DNA from: Dimargaris cristalligena
Lineage: Eukaryota; Kickxellomycota; Dimargaritomycetes; Dimargaritales; Dimargaritaceae
NCBI GenBank assembly: GCA_027576995.1
Contig: JANBQC010000027.1
Location: 35,117 to 99,116 of the forward strand
Direction of reading: 5' to 3'
Length of the DNA: 64,000 nucleotides
The notes beneath the pieces were generated by a model. It was not told where the DNA came from, searched no databases, and saw only the letters and a program-made list of their open reading frames with translations. Numbering within the stretch: the stretch's first letter is position 1; each line of letters starts with the position of its first letter. The position numbers were made by a program, and so were the translations under genes. Positions 46,209 through 57,699 of this stretch are shown piece by piece.

Positions 46209-47011
46209 TTGGAAGCCGCTTTGAGCCTCCCTACATCTTGCCTTGTAATGTATATCCGTCTCCGTCTTTCTTCACTACACTGCATTGATAAATATATACA
46301 TCCTTATTTTCTTACATTCCTTGCCTATTTATATATGTTACCCTCCTAACACTTTGAGTTTATGGAGAGACGGGCAATAATGTTCGCAGTTTTATATTGT
46401 AATTACACCACCCTCTGTAGTACCTCTTTATTACACTCAAATAAATACACTTCTACTTTAATCGTCTCATTTGGTATCAGATGACAATGGTATACCCTTC
46501 CGTGGTTAAAAACAAATACTTGATTTAATGTATTGAGACTTTAAACCTTGACCCCGGGCACTGTCAAATTTACTTATTGGACTGGTACGCAGGGTACGAA
46601 TGCCCCTTGGTCTCACCCGGCCTTCAGCGATTCTAGCGCAGTTGACAGCTTAAGACTATCAAACAACGGATCGTGTCCCTGACCTGACTCGTTTCAGCCC
46701 CTTCCTCATGAACGCGTAATGAAGAACCTCGCTTGGTATCGCTCCCCACACCCAAGCATATCGAGTGGCACACACCTTGGGGTATGGGCTCAGAGGTGGG
46801 ATGGGGAGCGCCCCAGTACATGTTCTCTGTCGAATATCGCCTTTTTTATTTTTCATCCGTTTAGATAAATTATAATTAATATTTATGCTATTGATCATAT
46901 CAGTACTGTTGCACCGCCGCCCTCCTCCTTATGTTACTATACCCCAATTGTCGCCACTATCACCACCAAATCTATTACTTGGATTGTTAGCACTGCTTCT
47001 ACTCTAAAAAT
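46209..47011. other. Spacer between the two stomatin-like genes
   Basis: 800 bases of 3' flank and promoter. No TATA box or gene was recognised. The last 100 bases before the second gene are C/T-rich. Confidence 0.5.
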
Positions 47012-48833
47012 ATGACTCACTATCAGGACGAACCAGCCTTTCCGACCCATCCGCCAGCTGACCCCAGCCCGAGGGGCATCATTACTAATCCCCCGCCCGA
47101 AACGGCCCTAATGACCTACGATCCGCCGAAATTTAAATTCGAGACCGCCGTCATCACCGACTCCACCTACGAAGGCATCATCAACTTGATGGGCAAATGT
47201 TTCGGTACATCCGGTTTAGTAAGTTTTAGTCTTTAGAAAATGGGTTCAATGCTTGGGTTCCCATTGCCAACAGCACTGGCCGCCGCTTTCACGACCCAGT
47301 GGGTGCATGGATTAGTCAAATGCCTCCATCTATTTATCTCCCCCTCTCCCCGATAAGGGCGACCAAGGCCCACACCCCTCTGGTGTTATTATTATTATTA
47401 TTATTGGGGGGGGGGCTGGGCCAGTTATTGATCGCTGTCAAGACATTGTGCATGTGGGTGTAATATTTAGGGATTAACCAATGTATTATTTTGAACCCTC
47501 ACCTAAACCCATATACAGATACCATGCTGCATGTGTTGCCCTAATCCATACGTTGCCATTGAACAAGGTGAGTATGCTGTTTTTGGCCATCCCCAAGATG
47601 GAGTTGATGACTATTTGTGCATTACATGTAAGTGGATTATGACCAAGGACTTTGGCCCGTTTATGCGCTTACACATCTGTATATTTTTAATCGTTGTTAT
47701 CATTTGGGTAAATTTAGGCACGATTGGCCTTATTTCACGCTTCGGAAAGTTCTACAAGGTCGTTGACCCTGGTTTAGTAAGGGTGAACCCTTTGTCTGAG
47801 ACGGTTACCACCATCGATGTGCGAATACAGATTCAGCCCATCGTTCGAATCCCCATCGTAACTCAGGTAGGTAGCATACTCGCTTGTGTAGCGGGGTTTC
47901 AAATCGAATCCTCAGAAGGGTGGATTTTTGGTATATATATATATATATATATCTTTAGCAACAATGGAGCTCCTTTGGAGATACGGTGGTTCGCTATATT
48001 CATCCCTGCTGTTGCCCAGTTTCAGCTGAAGGGGAAGGGATGCTCCATACATTAAACTAACTCGGCCCACTCTATTACTATACCTATGGTATTTCGACCT
48101 ACTTTACCAGGACAACGTCAACATCATCATGGACGCTGTCCTCTACTGGTGCATCAGCGACCCCTACCTGGCCACCTTTGGGGTTGTTGATGTCAAAACC
48201 GCCCTAATTGAACGTGCCCAAACCACGCTCCGCGCTGTGCTAGGTGCCCACGAACTGCAGGACATCATTGAAAACCGGGTGATCATCGCCAACAGTATCC
48301 GCGACACCATTGACATTCCTGCCAAGGCCTGGGGGGCCAACGTGGAATCAGTCCTTTTCAAGGACCTCACCTTTTCCCCCGAACTGCAGGAGTCGCTGTC
48401 GAGTGCGGCGACCCAGAAACGAATTGGGGAGTCCAAGGTCATTGCGGCCCGGGCGGAAGTGGACGCGGCGCGGTTGATGCGCCAGGCGGCCGAATTGCTG
48501 AATACCCCATCGGCGATGCAGATTAAGTATTTGGAGGCCATGCAACAAATGGCCAAGGGTCCGAATAATAAGTTGTTGTTCGTTCCCATGCAAACTACGA
48601 ATCCCCCTTATTCTTCCCAGTCCCAGGGAGAGGAGGGCGATGGCCAAGGGAGTAGTGGTGGTGGATACCCATTAAAACCAGGGCCAGCAACCCCGGCGGG
48701 TAATACAGACTGTGGGGAGTCGCTATCACGAAATGGGCCGTCTTCCCAGGCTCAGCAGATTAATGGACAGGAGGAGAATCTTCATCCTGCAGTTCATCAG
48801 GCAGCTCTCTATAACCAAATAAGTAACATGTAG
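47012..48833 (+). CDS. Stomatin-like SPFH/Band 7 protein, four-exon paralogue
   Basis: Exons 47012-47218, 47519-47567, 47718-47866 and 48111-48833 join in phase to give 375 residues. The order matches the upstream paralogue: a polar N-terminus with MTYDPPKFKF, the cysteine cluster IPCCMCCPNPY, TIGLISRFGKFYKVVDPGLV, CISDPYLATFGV, ERAQTTLRAVLG, DIPAKAWGANVES, SSAATQKRIGESKVIAARAEV. After the shared end (KLLFVPM) it has its own tail of about 65 residues, rich in Gly, Ser, Gln and Pro. The N-terminal third is more diverged between the paralogues than the core. Donors are GTAAGT, GTGAGT and GTAGGT. Intron 1 contains an ATT run followed by a G run, and intron 3 a TA run. Probable membrane-scaffold function. 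Confidence 0.93.
47386..47415. repeat. (ATT)n followed by a G run, stomatin gene 2 intron 1
   Basis: About seven ATT units are followed directly by ten G residues, inside the intron at 47219-47518. Confidence 0.85.
47934..47951. repeat. (TA)n microsatellite, stomatin gene 2 intron 3
   Basis: A short alternating TA run inside the intron at 47867-48110. Confidence 0.8.
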
Positions 48834-49276
48834 ATACGAAGACCTTGTGTACAGTATATAATAAACATATATAGATCAGTTGGGAATAGCATCACAATAT
48901 TATCCCTCTCTTGGCAAAACAAAATGGCTTAATTGGGCAAGGCGACTAAAACGGAAGAATCCCGAAGCATTATGGTACAAACTGATGTGGGTTTATTGGA
49001 GAGAGACTTCCATCTATGGGGAAGAAGGAACATCAGAGGTGAGACACGGCTAAATATGAAGATAAGTTTTCACACATAGCGGTGGCCAATCTTAGCATGG
49101 AAGGACGCTAATGATCAGCGTAAGCTGTGCTGGTCAGTCGAATATAGTTCAAGGGAGGTACTAAACCGATGAACTATATAGGAGAGAGAGGGGGGTTGTG
49201 AAGAAGATTATGAGTAACAAAGAACCAATGGCAGGCAAGGTCTGATAGGGGAGGAGGGAACTCAAAAGCACTGAAT
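48834..49276. other. Convergent 3' flanks
   Basis: 440 bases between the stomatin gene 2 stop and the PLP-enzyme stop. A-rich; nothing recognised. Confidence 0.5.
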
Positions 49277-50491
49277 TTACAACTTGCACTTGGTGGCATC
49301 AATGCAGATCTGGGTGTAGCCCTCACCGAACTTGGCGATGTTGAGGGCACGGACCCAGTCGCGCTTGAGGTCCTCGACGGATTCCAGACCGACGGACACG
49401 CGCAGGGTGCGGGGAGAAGCGCACACATCGATGGCGTGACGCCACTCGGCGGAGCTGTGGACACCACCGAAGGAGGTAGTGTTCTGGGTCAGCTGGAACA
49501 GAGTAGGGACAACCTTGGCGTGGGCCTCGACGCAGAACTCGACTTCAAAAACGGCACCGAAACCGTTGGGGAAGGCGTCGCACAGGTCGTAACCCTTGGG
49601 CAGGACCTGGAGGGAAGCGTGGCGCACGCGGCCAATGACACCCTCGGGGATACCTTCGTAACCACGGCCGCGAGTGGCGCAGTTGAGCCAGGCCACGAGC
49701 TGGGTAGCGATGCGGCTCTGCTGGCGCACCCGGAGGTCGAGGGTACGCAGAGAGCGGAGCAGGAGCCAGGACTCCAGGGAGCCCATGAAGGAGCCCTGGA
49801 CGGTACGGTGGATGCGGAGCTGCTTGGCCGCGTCGCAGCAGCGGGTGACGATGATGCCGCCCATCACATCGGAGTGGCCGGACAGGTACTTGGCGGAAGA
49901 GTGGACAATGTAGTTGGCCCCCTGGCGGAAGGGCTGCTGAAGCGGGGGAGGGGCCAGAGTAGCGTCCACGACAATAGTGGCACCGACAGCACGGGCGCGG
50001 TCGGCGTAGTGACGGACATCAACGATCTCACCGTTGGGGTTGATGGGGTTTTCCAACCACACGAGATCACCCTCGCGCAGGCAGTCCATGAGCTCAACGG
50101 TCTCAATGGGGGCGACCTTCTTGCGGTACAGGTCAACCACGGCCTTGGTACCGTGGTAGCCGACGGCGAGCACCAGGCGGCGGGGCTTGAGGTGCAGCAG
50201 CAGGGCGAAGGAAGCGGCGAGGCCGGAGGCGTAGGTCACGGCGTGACCGCTTTCGTGGACGGCACCGAGAACGGTTTCCAAACGGGACCGGACGGGGGTG
50301 GACTCGCGGGCGTAGACATGGGTCTCGCTGCCGTAGTTGTTGACACCGAGCTGGGCGGGCAGCTTGAAGGTGGACGAGACGGAAATGGCGGGGGCCACGT
50401 CGGCGGTGACGGACAGGTGCTCGTCAGCGTGGATGCTCAAAGTTGACAGGCTCGACTGCGAAAGAATGACGTTCTTGGTATCCTTAATCAT
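49277..50491 (-). CDS. PLP-dependent Cys/Met-metabolism enzyme (cystathionine gamma-synthase/beta-lyase-like)
   Basis: A single exon of 404 residues in the fold-type I trans-sulfuration family. STLSIHADE (16-24) and VAPAISVSSTFKLP (32-45) are typical N-terminal elements. Tyr60-Arg62 in HVYARES binds cofactor phosphate in the neighbouring subunit. SGLAASFALLLHL follows at 89-101. Asp176 (IVVDATLA) contacts the PLP nitrogen and Lys201 (VHSSAKYLSGHSDVMGG) forms the Schiff base. The start has strong context (CCACC before ATG) and a TATA run 115 bases upstream. Codon use is very strongly C/G-biased, suggesting high expression. The sequence most resembles the fungal group of uncharacterised trans-sulfuration enzymes (yeast YHR112C type), so the precise reaction is uncertain; synthase, beta-lyase or gamma-lyase activity all remain possible. 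Confidence 0.9.
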   Translation of the reverse strand: MIKDTKNVILSQSSLSTLSIHADEHLSVTADVAPAISVSSTFKLPAQLGVNNYGSETHVYARESTPVRSRLETVLGAVHESGHAVTYASGLAASFALLLHLKPRRLVLAVGYHGTKAVVDLYRKKVAPIETVELMDCLREGDLVWLENPINPNGEIVDVRHYADRARAVGATIVVDATLAPPPLQQPFRQGANYIVHSSAKYLSGHSDVMGGIIVTRCCDAAKQLRIHRTVQGSFMGSLESWLLLRSLRTLDLRVRQQSRIATQLVAWLNCATRGRGYEGIPEGVIGRVRHASLQVLPKGYDLCDAFPNGFGAVFEVEFCVEAHAKVVPTLFQLTQNTTSFGGVHSSAEWRHAIDVCASPRTLRVSVGLESVEDLKRDWVRALNIAKFGEGYTQICIDATKCKL

Positions 50492-50605
50492 GGTGGAAAA
50501 ATATGAAGAGAAGGGGGAGGGTGTGGAAGGAAATGAATTAACAGAGGGAAAAACTAGCCCGGCGGTGGTGGTGATGATGAGTGTCGGATCGGAGGGTTGG
50601 TGGGT

Positions 50606-50617
50606 TATATATATATA
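50606..50617 (-). promoter_or_regulatory. TATA-like run of the PLP-enzyme gene
   Basis: Twelve alternating T/A bases, symmetrical on both strands, lie about 115 bases upstream of the ATG at 50491. This is a suitable place for a core promoter. Confidence 0.45.
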
Positions 50618-53600
50618 GGACCAGTAGATGTAGCTGATCCCACCCGGAAAGGGCGGCGGGATTCCCAGGCCCTCTCCACCTGTTCCCCGCCCTGGCTATT
50701 GTATGGCCCAGGTCCCCCCGGCCTTGGACTCTGGTTGTTCTATAGGCGAGGGGGATGGTACTGGCAGCTGCTACCTAACCCATCTAACTGGCCCGCTCGG
50801 CCTGGCTTCATACCCGCAATATAGACCCCCGGCTCCGATTACCACCCCATAGCTTACTATGCACGGATAACTATGCCTGGAACGATGTCGTAGTTGGCCC
50901 AGCGGGTGCTGCTCGCTAACCGGGAAAGTCGGCCCATGCACCTACCAAACCTTGTATTCCAGGCAGTAGAGAGCGTCCTTGGCCCATGAAACCCCCCATT
51001 CTACTATTGAAGAGCTGCAAGCCGCGTAACCCATCAGTGATGATTGTCAGACATTCGGGTGCAAATGACACTTGTTCCCCCTTCCTTTCCTTCCTGGCCT
51101 CTGTATGAGCCCGCGGAGTACTACAGGCCAATACAGATGCTCACTCTAGATACTTCTCAGTTGGCTGCACCAATCCATTCCATTTCTATCCAATGTCATT
51201 TGTAGTGCAGCTCACACTCCCACTCCCCGCACCCGCCCAGCCGTATTCCACGGTTAAGTACCGGATGAGAGAACAGGCCAGATGAATCAAACTAAATGGA
51301 GTAGGTGGGTGGGGGCGGTTACTATTGTTGTAGGGCGGAGCCGTCTCATCCTGACCACTGGGCCGGTATCTCCGACCGAGACAATACCCCCAGTCCAGGC
51401 CTAATCTCAACCTCCAATTCAAAATCAAAATCAATTCTATTTCAATCTTAGCGCCTTTAACTTTCACCTGCTAGTTACTCCCTCAGATCACACCAATTAA
51501 ACCGGTGAGAAAGACTCGAGGCATTGATCCTACTACGAAAGGTAGCCTGGGTGAAAGGTCGGGGAGATCATAAGTGTCCACGTCTAAGCATCACTGCCGA
51601 CTTAATTGCCCCGTCACTAAATTCCCAGTCACAGGTGGCTATTGTCTTTATCCGCCCCAATGCGGCTATCCAACCTGCATTGTTTACATCCGTGGTTCAC
51701 TGAACCAACCTACTTGCATACACACACACACACACACACTCATACACACACATATCCTCACATATACACCGGCTCGCACACTGGCATGAATCTATCGACA
51801 GTCCTAATATGTGTTATAGGGTTGCCAGTTTCCAGCCCAACGTGGAAGGAATCGCTGGTTTTTTCTCACCTGCTCCCAAGTCTTACCTTGATGCAGCGGG
51901 ATGAGGAAAACCCTCTATAAAGAACAGGTGCGGTGCAGAATCCCCCCACGGAATAATACCCCACCTGGGCCCACTATTCTTTGGACATTGGAGTTCCGTT
52001 TTTTATATATTTTAGTTTATTTAGAATCCTGGAGTGAGAGGGGGGGATGGGAATGTCCTTCGTTATTGGGGCGGTGCCTATTGTATAGCGAGCGGCCTTT
52101 GGTGGACTGGTCCGTGGGATTCGGGGGGCTTTTAACCGTCGCGGGGGGAGTATGGCCTGTACCTTGGGGTGTGGGGGCGCTGGCATGTAGCGGCCATATT
52201 ATGCGGACTTAAGGGAGGTTGCCTGGCTTGAATAATAACCACCGAGTGGAGAGATACGTTTCAGATGGGCCGTATGCTGTCGCTGAAGGTCCTGCTTTAG
52301 TCCAGTAGTTAGCGGGGCGGTTTATACAGTACCCCAGTGATGAATTAATACTACTTTGTAAAATCCCGACAGAGTACTCCTTCTCCCTCTCCGACCTGTC
52401 GCCAGTACCGCCACCATTTCCCCGCTGTCGGTTGGTGGACTGCTGGTTCAGGATTCCAAACCAAACGGGCCATCGTGCACTTCCCATAGGCTGAATGGGA
52501 ATGGGGCTCAGACAGACTATACTACTCACTGAAATCACGGTAATAAGCTGATCAACCTAATGTACTCAAAATTGGCCAAATAACAGTTTTTGTTGGATCG
52601 CCCCCCTCCGCACTTCCCCATTGAACCATCGTTATGGCTATTTTTATAGTGTGATGTGCCTAAGAAAAGAGGGATAGGCAGAGAGCAATGGTACTCAAGG
52701 AGGTCGGGATATTCCCTGTGTGGAGAAGGGGGTGGCTTTAATTTGGCCAGCTAGGCTACATAGACCCTGGCCATGTCGGAGTTCCGGTGCATTTCTTAAA
52801 ACATTTCCTAACCGCGCGTTTTCTTCTTTCTTCCCCCCATACTGGGCAATTGTACTGACATGTTTATCCAGTGTGTTTCTTTCCGAGACAGGTCTATTTA
52901 AGGGCTCCCTGCTTCATTTCCACTCCCGTGTTTGACAAGTTCCACGGGCAGCCTGTTGAGAGGCCCCCCTTACTTATCGAAACCACTAAATGGGTTAAAT
53001 ACCACATCAATCAATGCAGACTTAGGTTCCTTTGTTGTGTAGGGATGAGGACAAAAGTTTATTTAAATGAGGGTGGAGCCCCTCCCTCCAAGTCGGTGTA
53101 TTGAATTAGGCCATTATATATTTAATACATGGCCCCAGACGGATCTTTTCCCTGGCCAGATTAGACCAGTTCTAAACCTGGGTAGAGCCAATCCTCCACA
53201 ATAGTCATTAGGTGAGCTGGATCAGGTAGAATAATCACGTGATTGACTGGACCACAACCATGGGTTAATCGGAAAAAAAGGATGGATACTTATTATATAC
53301 ACTACAGTGCCAGAGTGCTATTAGCTGAAGCAACAGTCCTTGCCACCTTTTTTTTCCTTGCTCAAGGCCTCATAAGATATCCAGCCCTTCCGGTAAACTA
53401 GCAATTAGTGGGAGTGGAAACTGCCTACTTAACCTACTACCACGGATAATGAGGAACGAGAAAGGGAAAAAATAAGCTATATATCCCCGCCCCATAAGTG
53501 AGGAAAAAAAATAGCAGCCACCGCTGAATAGGCGAGCACGTAGGCATATTCAGCCCTGAAGATTTAATTGTAGAATTTTCCAACTGCCACTTTTGCCTGG

Positions 53601-53739
53601 ACCCAACTGCTGCATTCCTTTCGCTTCGTGTATTGTGAAGAGAGCCATTCGGATTCCCCAAAGCTCATTCAACCCCGTTCTACTTTTGTCATTTTAACTC
53701 TCCGTTAATTCCAACGACTCCTACAAGACCTTAATCGCC
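50618..53739. other. Intergenic region PLP enzyme / PUF6
   Basis: About 3.1 kb without a recognisable gene. It holds a CA microsatellite at 51719-51750 and short unrecognised open frames (up to about 110 codons). The final 150 bases before the PUF6 ATG are T/C-rich. Confidence 0.5.
51719..51750. repeat. (CA)n microsatellite
   Basis: About ten CA units interrupted once by a CTCAT segment. Intergenic. Confidence 0.85.
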
Positions 53740-56700
53740 ATGGCCCTCGAAGATAAGCAAACTGCCAAGCGTAAGGCCCACAATGGCGTCGGTCGCACTC
53801 GTGGTGACCCCAAGCGGGCCAAGAACACCGACAAATACAATAAGGAAACGAGAGCCAGGGGCAAATTCAATAAGGAAACGGGAGCCGGCGGCAAATTCAA
53901 TAAGGAAGCGGGAGCTGGCGGTAAATTCAATAAACCCCAGGCCGCCGGCAATTCGAAAGGCTCTACCGAGGGAGTTGAGAAAAGTAAGCTGTGCCCATTA
54001 GTAGGTTTATTGACCTTTTTACCCCTTCTATAGAGGACATTCCAACCTGGCTCAAGGTGAAACTTGTATTGCCTCCTGTATATAAGCAACGGCTATCATT
54101 ACCCCGTCAGCATCTTCTACCCCCTGCTACTCACATTTGTTAATTATGGTTTTCCCCGCCCTGATTTTGCCTCGGTTTGCGCACCTTATATTCACCCCGT
54201 CCCCACCAGTAAGACATCGGGATGTCTGGTACACTAAGGCCGAACCCATCTGGTTCAAGGCCCGTTCCCGGTCCGGCACCAAGGCCGAAAAGGCCCAGCA
54301 GACCGCCGAGCTCATTGCCCTGGCCAGCGACCGCCTGGATAAGCTGTACACCCACCCCGTCGGCTCCCGCATGTTGCAGACTATTCTCAAAAACGGTTTC
54401 AAAGACCAGGTCCACCAATTGGCCGCCGATCTGGAGCCTTTTTTCGAGAATATGCTCACCAACGCCTGCGGCCAGCGGATGATCGAAAAGATCATGGAGG
54501 CGTCGCCCAAGAGTCGCCCGGCCATGATCGAAATCATCAGTGGCAAGGTGCAGAAATTAATCACCAATGCCGCCCAGTCCCCCATCGTGGAAATGGTCTA
54601 TCTGCAATCGACGGCCCAGCAGCGCCAATACTTGGCCCAGGAGTTCCTGGGGGCGGAGTTCGCCCTGTTCAAGGTAAGTCAGGGTGCCGAGAGATGGTGG
54701 TTCCTTCTCCTCCTTACCTTTAAGCCCCCTCCCCCATACTCGGGTTATTTTGGCCCCCTTTTGTTTTTTACTGAATCATTGAGTCTGTATCTAGATTACG
54801 GTTGCGATACTTCCCCCTAAGCGTCTCTCCCTCTAACTAACACGCGTGGCTATGATCGTTGGTTTTTTCCGCATTCCTTTACTAATTATCCAGGATCCCA
54901 AGAACCCCATCACGCTCGAACACGTGATCAAGACCCAGCCTCTTAAGCGTGAATTTGTGTTCAAGAACATATTCAAGTGCATTGAAAATGCCGTGAACAA
55001 GGAGACCCTCACCAGCGCGGTTATCCATCGGGTCATTTTGGACTGTTTTACTTTTGGTGAACAGGCCGAAATCGACACTCTTCTGGATATGCTTAAGGAA
55101 TCCTTCGTCCATATCATCCATACCCGGGACGGTGCGAGAGCCGCCATGTTGGCTATTGTCAAGTGTACTTCTAACAAGGTGGGTTGTGTGGAGGGGATGG
55201 ACTTGTATTGAATGGTATATATGGAATGTTACAATTACTAGGCATTCGGTTAGTATAAAATGTGCGGCCAGGCTGCTATGATTGGCTCTACTCGATCCCC
55301 GATATAGTAAACATCTCAATGTCCGGAGTTTTGTCTAACCCTTTTATAAGTCGTTGCTATATTCTTCCATCACCACCTTACCATGTATTCGTATTTCAGA
55401 CTCGCAAGACTATCATCAAGTCCTTTAAGCCCTTCCTACTTAAGATCGCCACCGAGGAATTCGGTCACATGGTGCTTCTCCAGTTGTTCGATACCATCGA
55501 CGACACCGTCCTATTGGGTCACGATATTGTAACCGTAAGTCACACATGAGATCTCATTATATCAAAAGGGAATATGTATATTTGCGAACTGATACCCTTT
55601 TCTTAACTGTAGTTTACGATTTCAATTTACACGATCCCCCTTAACCGTTGCCCTCAGGGCTACTACTAATTGCGGTAATTTTAACCCCTCGTTTTTTGAT
55701 CTGTTTTGATCTGATATTATGATCGTATTATTTGGAATTCACCACACCTTTCTTAATGGAAATGGTTCATTATCTGCACCGACGTATACTTGATGCTGAT
55801 ATAGCCCCTGACTAAGGAACTCGGTCAGCTTATCAAAACGCAGGAGGGCCGCCATCTCATCATGTACCCTTATATCGGTATGTCCAATAAGCACATCACC
55901 AAGCCCGTCCTTCAGCTGATCATCGAAAACTCCGAATTCCGGAACCAGACCAGCAAAAAGGAGAGCCATATCCGGGAGGCCGAGATTCGTAAAGTGCTGG
56001 ACCCTTTCCTTTCCGCATATCTGCGGAAAAATTTCGAGGAGGTCATCTATGCCGAAAATCAGGATCGCGTTATTATCGAGTTTATCCTCAACACTAGCTG
56101 TAAGTATCCTGTGTTTCTTTTCAATACCACCCCTCCTCCTTTTATCCGCCCTAGTTTTTACTGTTTAGTTTATAGTGCTTCGAGACCACTATGCCTTACT
56201 ATTTTCGGTCCCAATTTTCTATTCCAACCCCTCGGGAAGGAATACGAATCCCCAATGAGTATATACTGCTGCATGGCGCCTCCGTCCACTATAACGTAAG
56301 TTTATGTCCTAACCATTTTTTTATCCCACCTATTCATATCCGTTGTACCGTTGTAGCCGATGTGGGCCCATTCAAAGAACTGATTGCTGATATGCTCAAC
56401 AGCACGTCCACGAAAGGCGACACTATCTTAACGAATGTCCAGAGTATCCATGTACTTAAGCGTCTGATCCTTGCGGAGACTGGAGTCCTCCCGGCCCACG
56501 TTACTAAGGGTAAGTATACTTCCCCATATATTCCTGAATATATCTATCTATCTATGGTTTGATTATTCTGTTTTTGTGGGTCGCTGTAGGAAATTTCTTT
56601 CGAATGTACTGATTATTAACCATCAAAAATGTATCCTGCACCGTTTATATATTTATTTTTGAAAACCGGCGATTTTATTCCCTTAGATACCCCATTTGAA

Positions 56701-56913
56701 ATCTCCGAGCTGGTTTATAAGAACATGGAGAAGAGCCTGGCTGAACATGCCGTGAGTGTTGCCTCGCCTATTGTGGCTGCCCTGACCACCCACAAGAAGT
56801 TTGGCCCTAAGATCCTCAAGCGTATCAAGGGTAGCCGCAGCGGGATCCAAAAGGCCGCTGATGAAGGCAATGCTGGATCCAAGAAACTACTCGAATCCCT
56901 GGGCGCCAAATAA
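53740..56913 (+). CDS. PUF6: Puf6/PUM3-type PUF-repeat RNA-binding protein, 7 exons
   Basis: Exons 53740-53983, 54210-54673, 54894-55178, 55400-55534, 55805-56099, 56357-56509 and 56687-56913 join in phase to give 600 residues. The N-terminus is Lys-rich (KQTAKRKAHNGVGRTRGDPK) with three tandem 10-residue Gly/Lys repeats. A divergent array of PUM-like repeats follows, for example KLYTHPVGSRMLQTILKNG, LTNACGQRMIEKIMEAS, LITNAAQSPIVEMVY, IHTRDGARAAMLAIVKC and ATEEFGHMVLLQLFDTIDD. The C-terminal half matches the CPL domain of Puf6/PUM3, ending at ELVYKNMEKSLAEH and a basic tail. In yeast Puf6 is a nucleolar 60S assembly factor that also represses ASH1 mRNA. The 54210 acceptor is chosen for phase; a 23-nt exon alternative at 54034-54056 does not join in phase. 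Confidence 0.9.
53839..53928 (+). repeat. Three 30-bp coding repeats in PUF6 exon 1
   Basis: Three near-identical 30-bp units encode the decapeptides NKETRARGKF, NKETGAGGKF and NKEAGAGGKF, followed by the start of a fourth unit. They lie in the basic N-terminal tail. Confidence 0.9.
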
Positions 56914-57699
56914 TCGTATACTCTTTGGATGCTTTATTGGTTTGTGAAGGGGGAGGGGGGGCAATCAGAGTGGGGATTGTATGGATTCATAGCTTATTCA
57001 CCTCCATTTCTTCTCATTTTGGATTTTTATTGTCGGTACTAACGGTGAATAGTATAGAATTCAATTACCCACAATCTCCCAGGTCGCTCCTTGATACTAT
57101 ATTTGGTCGGGTTGCTTTTAACAATCTGGGAGGTATGGCAATGAACTTTATTTCATACAGGACACTATGTTCCAAAGGCCAACCTTTCGAATCTATCTTC
57201 GACAATCTCTTTGATCTTTAAAATGACACCAGGTGTTTAGCAGTATCGTCAGTATTAAAATGTCTTTATTTTTGGGTCACCAGTTCTGGATTCTATATAA
57301 TTTACTCTATACGGGCCTATAGTTCCTTGAATCATATGATAATGCGACGCAATGGTGCGGGAAGTGCATACGATGCTGGATATTGGATAAAGCAGATGTA
57401 TCCGAAGCTCAAGGAGATGAGTGTGTGATCATTGGCTATGGTAGAGTGGAGCGCTAGGCCGACTAAAGCCCCGCCCACCGCCACCATTCCTCTGTTGGAC
57501 TGATTCTCCTCATACCGCTTCAGGAAAGTACAGTCATAACTATTTCTGGATCTTTCTTGGTTTCATTAGTACTTGCCTTTTATTCTAGGTCACCCCAAGT
57601 TCTAGTTACATTCCCTCCTCTAACATTCTGTGGTCCCACTAACTCCACATTTCCTTTTGCTACCGACCTTCATAGTGTCAAGCTGAGTTCTCCACCCTA
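56914..57699. other. Intergenic region PUF6 / TIM21
   Basis: 785 bases with a G run near 56949-56960 and an open frame of about 98 codons at 56925-57221 that resembles no protein family. No RNA or repeat was recognised. Confidence 0.5.

Noticed and set aside
49436..50446. 336-codon open frame on the plus strand
   Set aside because: It lies entirely antisense to the PLP-enzyme gene, whose strong C/G-ended codons remove stops on the other strand. Its product is low-complexity Gly/Val/Asp with no family features.
54034..54056. Possible 23-nt exon in PUF6
   Set aside because: It could encode KDIPTWLK, but its exit phase fits neither available acceptor for the next exon, whereas direct splicing from 53983 to 54210 is in phase.
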